Assembly (NCBI RefSeq): GCF_905200055.1
Contig: NZ_CAJKIS010000070.1
Coordinates: forward strand, 1-5,990
Reading direction: 5' to 3'
Length of the DNA: 5,990 nt
Source of the DNA: an uncultured Fusobacterium sp.
Lineage (GTDB): Bacteria; Fusobacteriota; Fusobacteriia; Fusobacteriales; Fusobacteriaceae
Of the stretch, positions 5,857 to 5,990 are shown piece by piece. Both the position numbers and the translations under genes were made by a program. Position 1 is the first letter of the stretch. Each line of letters starts with the position of its first letter. The notes under the pieces are model-generated. The model was not told the DNA's origin. It made no database searches and saw only the letters and a program-made list of their open reading frames with translations.

Positions 5857-5880
5857 GAATGGCACTGAAAAGTGCCATTC
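5857..5880 (+). other. Stable hairpin with GAAA tetraloop between fusA and tuf
   Basis: GAATGGCACT (5857-5866) pairs perfectly with AGTGCCATTC (5871-5880) around GAAA, a GNRA tetraloop. It lies 36 nt after the fusA stop and 37 nt before the tuf start. No T-tract follows on either strand, so it is not a standard intrinsic terminator. It may be a processing or stability element, or a weak attenuator, that lets tuf mRNA differ in amount from fusA. That role is inferred. Confidence 0.75.
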
Positions 5881-5917
5881 GATAAAATATAAAAATACAA
5901 TTAGGAGGAGAATTTAA

Positions 5918-5990
5918 ATGGCTAAAGAAAAATTCGAAAGAAGCAAACCCCATGTAAACATCGGGACAATCGGACACGTTGACCACGGAA
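5918..5990 (+). CDS. tuf: Translation elongation factor Tu (EF-Tu), N-terminal part, cut by window edge
   Basis: The first 24 codons are visible before the window ends. They read MAKEKFERSKPHVNIG and then TIGHVDHG, the start of the EF-Tu P loop (GHVDHGKT family motif). EF-Tu is the GTPase that delivers aminoacyl-tRNA to the ribosomal A site. AGGAGG (5903-5908) lies 9 nt before the ATG. It follows fusA after a 97-nt gap with a hairpin, completing the rpsL-rpsG-fusA-tuf order. I see no convincing promoter in the gap, so transcription probably continues from the str promoters. A second tuf copy elsewhere is possible but cannot be judged here. Confidence 0.95.
   Translation, partial: MAKEKFERSKPHVNIGTIGHVDHG

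Noticed and set aside
5860..5888. A tuf promoter with TGGCAC at 5860-5865 and TAAAAT at 5883-5888
   Set aside because: The -35 matches consensus at only two positions and lies inside the hairpin stem; the hairpin explains the sequence better.
5857..5890. Intrinsic terminator after fusA
   Set aside because: The stem is good but no T-run follows on either strand, and tuf continues in the same direction.

Overview
The window is AT-rich bacterial DNA. Arg is almost always AGA, Gly almost always GGA, and Shine-Dalgarno sites are strong (AGGAGG type). The protein sequences and the rpsL-rpsG-fusA-tuf order suggest a member of the Fusobacteriota, such as Fusobacterium or Cetobacterium. That assignment rests on recognising protein style, not on a search.

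Layout: (1) Bases 1-334 are the right end of an IS200/IS605-family element: the C-terminal 85 codons of tnpB, then a structured right end with two hairpins, ending near a TTCAC at 330-334. The rest of the element lies off the left edge. (2) Bases 335-767 hold no gene. They contain three small hairpins (397-449), a long nested imperfect inverted repeat (485-663) that looks like a MITE or interspersed repeat, a 14-nt direct repeat (651-664 and 679-692), and a good sigma-70 promoter (703-731). (3) Bases 768-2678 encode a two-ATPase ABC-F protein with a C-terminal coiled coil (Uup/YdiF type). (4) Bases 2679-2817 carry two tandem promoter candidates, one nearly perfect. (5) Bases 2818-5990 are the classic str operon: rpsL (S12), rpsG (S7), fusA (EF-G) and the first 24 codons of tuf (EF-Tu), all on the + strand with short spacers. 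A hairpin with a GAAA tetraloop lies between fusA and tuf.

Functionally, the right-hand 5.2 kb is all translation machinery. S12 and S7 are small-subunit proteins, EF-G and EF-Tu are the two elongation GTPases, and the ABC-F protein most likely acts on the ribosome too. The left end is accessory DNA (a transposon end and repeats) lying just upstream of this housekeeping block.

I found no convincing new multi-gene system. The items most worth a second look are the TnpB/omegaRNA right end with its bulged-T hairpin, the ~180-nt inverted repeat, the T-tract-less hairpin before tuf, and an abrupt change in leucine codon choice inside fusA.
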